64,000 nucleotides of DNA from Candidatus Tumulicola scandinaviensis (lineage in GTDB: Bacteria > Vulcanimicrobiota > Vulcanimicrobiia > Vulcanimicrobiales > Vulcanimicrobiaceae): NCBI GenBank assembly GCA_003140835.1, contig PLLA01000121.1, forward strand, positions 120,984-184,983, written 5' to 3'. Position 1 is the first letter of the stretch. Each line of letters starts with the position of its first letter. Shown piece after piece: positions 62,392 to 64,000 of the stretch. Both the position numbers and the translations under genes were made by a program. The notes under the pieces are model-generated. The model made no database searches and was not told where the DNA came from. It saw nothing but the letters and a program-made list of their open reading frames with translations.

Positions 62392-62655
62392 TCAGTGTTG
62401 ATTATTCGGAACCTTGTCGCCTTCGCGCCGAGCCTCACTCAGCCCAATCGCGATCGCTTGTTTGCGGCTGCGAACTTTCCGACCCGAACGGCCCGATTTG
62501 AGTTCTCCGTGCTTCATCTCATGCATCGCGCGCTCGACCTTTCGGCCGGCTTTGCGCGAATACTTACGCGTGGTTTTCTTGCGGCCTGTCGTTTTCTTGC
62601 GGCCTGCCGATTTCTTTCGGCTGCCCGCGCTCGAGGTTTTGCGAATCGTTGCCAC
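62392..62655 (-). CDS. DUF6496-type basic protein, histone-like composition
   Basis: The 87-residue product has a Lys/Arg/Thr-rich N-terminus made of repeats (RKKSAGRKKTTGRKKTTRK) and then KVERAMHEMKHGELKSGRSG and RKQAIAIGLSEARREGD, the DUF6496 signature. Its charge suggests nucleic-acid binding, but the function is not known. The repeat KKTTGRKKTTRK-type units resemble the C-terminal tails of HU- and histone H1-like proteins. It is convergent with the hemerythrin gene and on the same strand as the hydantoinase gene. Confidence 0.85.
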   Translation of the reverse strand: MATIRKTSSAGSRKKSAGRKKTTGRKKTTRKYSRKAGRKVERAMHEMKHGELKSGRSGRKVRSRKQAIAIGLSEARREGDKVPNNQH

Positions 62656-62732
62656 CGTGTCTTCACCTTTTCTGGAGGAGCGTTGCTCGGCTTGTACCGC
62701 AACGAAACGTGCGCCAAACGCTCGACCGCCGG

Positions 62733-64000
62733 CTACGCCGAGCGAACCGTCGTAAGAATAGCCACCGGCTCGTCCGCGTCGCTGCCTTCGAGTTCCTCGA
62801 AGACCAGTGCAACGGCTTGATCGCTGCTTACCAAACCGTCAAAGGCGGCGATTCGCGCGCGCCGCACCAGGTAGAGGGCGGGAAGCGCACGGCCCACGTC
62901 CCCGAACCGCGTTGCGCCGTCGATCGCACGCCGCACGCGTTCTTCGATCCCGCCCGCCGGCGTACGTACGACCTCGGCATCGCGCAGCGCCAGGCGGATG
63001 ACGCCGCGTTCGTCGACGATTCGCGCGTCGACGGTTTCGCGCGGCCTTCCAAAAGCGCGGGGGATTTGAAAACGATACCGATAAGCCACCAGCGCCGGCG
63101 TCAGTTCGACGCGCTCCAGCTCTGTCGGCTCGCAGCGCAGCGATCGCGCGGCCGCGACCCGGCGCGTTGGCTCATCGCAGACGTCGCCGGCCAGCGCATC
63201 GGCCAATGCGGTCGCTCCCGAGGCGATCGCGCGCACTCGATTGCGTTGGGCGTCGATCTCGACGGCCACCTCGACGCGGTCGGGCGCCGCTCCCGCCGCC
63301 ACCACCCGGTCGGCGGCTTCGCGCCGAATGCGCGCGATGTCCCCGGGCGTCGGCGCCACGATCGTGCGTTCGACGACGTCGCGAACCAGCGCGAGCGCTA
63401 CCCCGATGGGGGCGATCACCTCGGCATCGCGCGCAATCCGACACGGCAGCCGCATCGCCCGGGCGGTGAACGGTACGATCGCGCCGGCGCCGCCGCCCCC
63501 TCCCACGATGACGACGTGACTCGGGTCTAGTTCGTAGTCGGCGATCAGTTCCTCGATCGCGACGCGAAGCTTGGCCGCCGCGATCTCGAGCACCGCACGG
63601 GCGAGCAGGTCCGGATCCGAACCGGTGCGTTGCGCCAGCAGAGCGAATGCACGCCGGGCCGATTCGGTATTTCCACGCGCGTACGCGCCGTCGGGAATAA
63701 CCCCAAGGGCGTTGGCCGCGCAACTCGGAGTGATCGCCATGCGCGTTCCGTCGGGTGCCAGCAGCACGGCGTAATCGGCTGGATCGCGACTCGACGGCGC
63801 CATCGTTTCGACATGCGCGCCGGCGAGCTGCGACTGATCGGCATAACACGCATACGCGCAACCGGCGATGTGCGCGCTGCGCGGTCCGACGCCGACGATG
63901 CCCTCGCTGCCGATGCGGACCATGCTTCCGCCGGCAATGCCGAGCGTCCGCACGTCGAGGGTTTGCAGCATCGTCCGGTGGCCGCCGATACGAGCCGCTT
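62733..64000 (-). CDS. Hydantoinase/oxoprolinase-family protein, 5' end cut by the window
   Basis: The reading frame is open to the right edge; the coding sequence upstream of the Met at 63971 continues as RIGGHRT and then MLQTLDVRTLGIAGGSMVR, matching the HyuA core (xVGG-RT-x-DIRT-x-GxGGS). HVVIVGGGGGAGAIVPFTA is the second nucleotide-binding region. The C-terminal domain continues to the stop at 62733. HyuA-type proteins hydrolyse hydantoins, oxoproline or acetone-like substrates with ATP. The N-terminal part and any HyuB partner lie outside the window. Confidence 0.88.
   Translation of the reverse strand, partial: AARIGGHRTMLQTLDVRTLGIAGGSMVRIGSEGIVGVGPRSAHIAGCAYACYADQSQLAGAHVETMAPSSRDPADYAVLLAPDGTRMAITPSCAANALGVIPDGAYARGNTESARRAFALLAQRTGSDPDLLARAVLEIAAAKLRVAIEELIADYELDPSHVVIVGGGGGAGAIVPFTARAMRLPCRIARDAEVIAPIGVALALVRDVVERTIVAPTPGDIARIRREAADRVVAAGAAPDRVEVAVEIDAQRNRVRAIASGATALADALAGDVCDEPTRRVAAARSLRCEPTELERVELTPALVAYRYRFQIPRAFGRPRETVDARIVDERGVIRLALRDAEVVRTPAGGIEERVRRAIDGATRFGDVGRALPALYLVRRARIAAFDGLVSSDQAVALVFEELEGSDADEPVAILTTVRSA

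Overview
The window is a GC-rich, densely coded stretch of a bacterial chromosome with no rRNA, tRNA, CRISPR array, transposase or phage gene that I can see. The content is that of a free-living aerobic heterotroph: aconitase, a caa3-type cytochrome oxidase with heme O/A synthesis, polyphosphate kinase, an osmolyte ABC transporter, amino-acid permeases and many lipoproteins with lipobox signals. The style (very compact operons, many 4-bp NTGA overlaps, many GTG/TTG starts, short lipoproteins of unknown function) suggests an uncultured phylum such as Eremiobacterota (WPS-2). That placement is only an impression; marker-gene phylogeny would be needed.

Layout. 1-6.4 kb: truncated TMEM175-type channel, acnA, RNase D and a TVP38 membrane protein (minus strand), a VKOR-like redox protein and a secreted unknown. 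6.5-12.7 kb: RpiB-like isomerase, a NUDT19-like Nudix hydrolase coupled to a metallo-beta-lactamase-fold hydrolase, lipoproteins, an ArsR/SRPBCC pair with a clear promoter, a structured repeat element and an MDR oxidoreductase. 12.7-15.5 kb: sulfur/Fe-S group (small membrane protein, BolA, monothiol glutaredoxin, sulfurtransferase), cupin, EVE protein. 15.5-20.5 kb: ppk1 and a four-gene osmoprotectant ABC transporter. 20.5-22.8 kb: tandemly duplicated secreted lipoproteins, each with a matching structured leader and terminator. 22.8-25.8 kb: stand-alone DNA ligase and LigD-type polymerase with an EgtD-like methyltransferase, but no Ku in the window.

25.8-40.6 kb: amino-acid permease, lytic transglycosylase, fatty-acid hydroxylase-like protein plus MGDG-synthase-like glycosyltransferase, phospholipase C-like phosphoesterase, SDR, ROK kinase, YkgJ protein, esterase, a large BNR/VPS10 propeller protein, AhpD-like peroxidase and threonine dehydratase. 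40.6-48.4 kb: prfC, small stress and membrane proteins, topoisomerase IB, a Crp/Fnr regulator, an NRMT-like NRAMP transporter and a GH130 protein. 48.5-56.1 kb: a respiratory block (ctaA, ctaB, MFS transporter and membrane protein on plus; ctaC-ctaD-ctaE and two small membrane proteins on minus). 56.2-59.4 kb: a tightly coupled operon of FAD oxidoreductase, mini HExxH protein, N-acetylglucosamine-kinase-like protein and NanE-like epimerase. 59.5-64 kb: DUF4870 protein, second amino-acid permease, hemerythrin, DUF6496 basic protein and a hydantoinase-like gene cut by the window end.

How the parts relate. CtaB and CtaA make the heme A that CtaD needs. The BolA/glutaredoxin pair fits Fe-S trafficking beside a sulfurtransferase. 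The Opu-like genes form one ABC importer. Kinase plus NanE point to amino-sugar salvage feeding N-acetylglucosamine-6-phosphate. No intergenic stretch exceeds 300 bases. The most unusual signals are the duplicated lipoprotein units with compensatory changes in their leader hairpins, the minimal M78-like protein inside the amino-sugar operon, a possible CTG start created by NTGA coupling, and the composite structured repeat at 10.83-10.99 kb.
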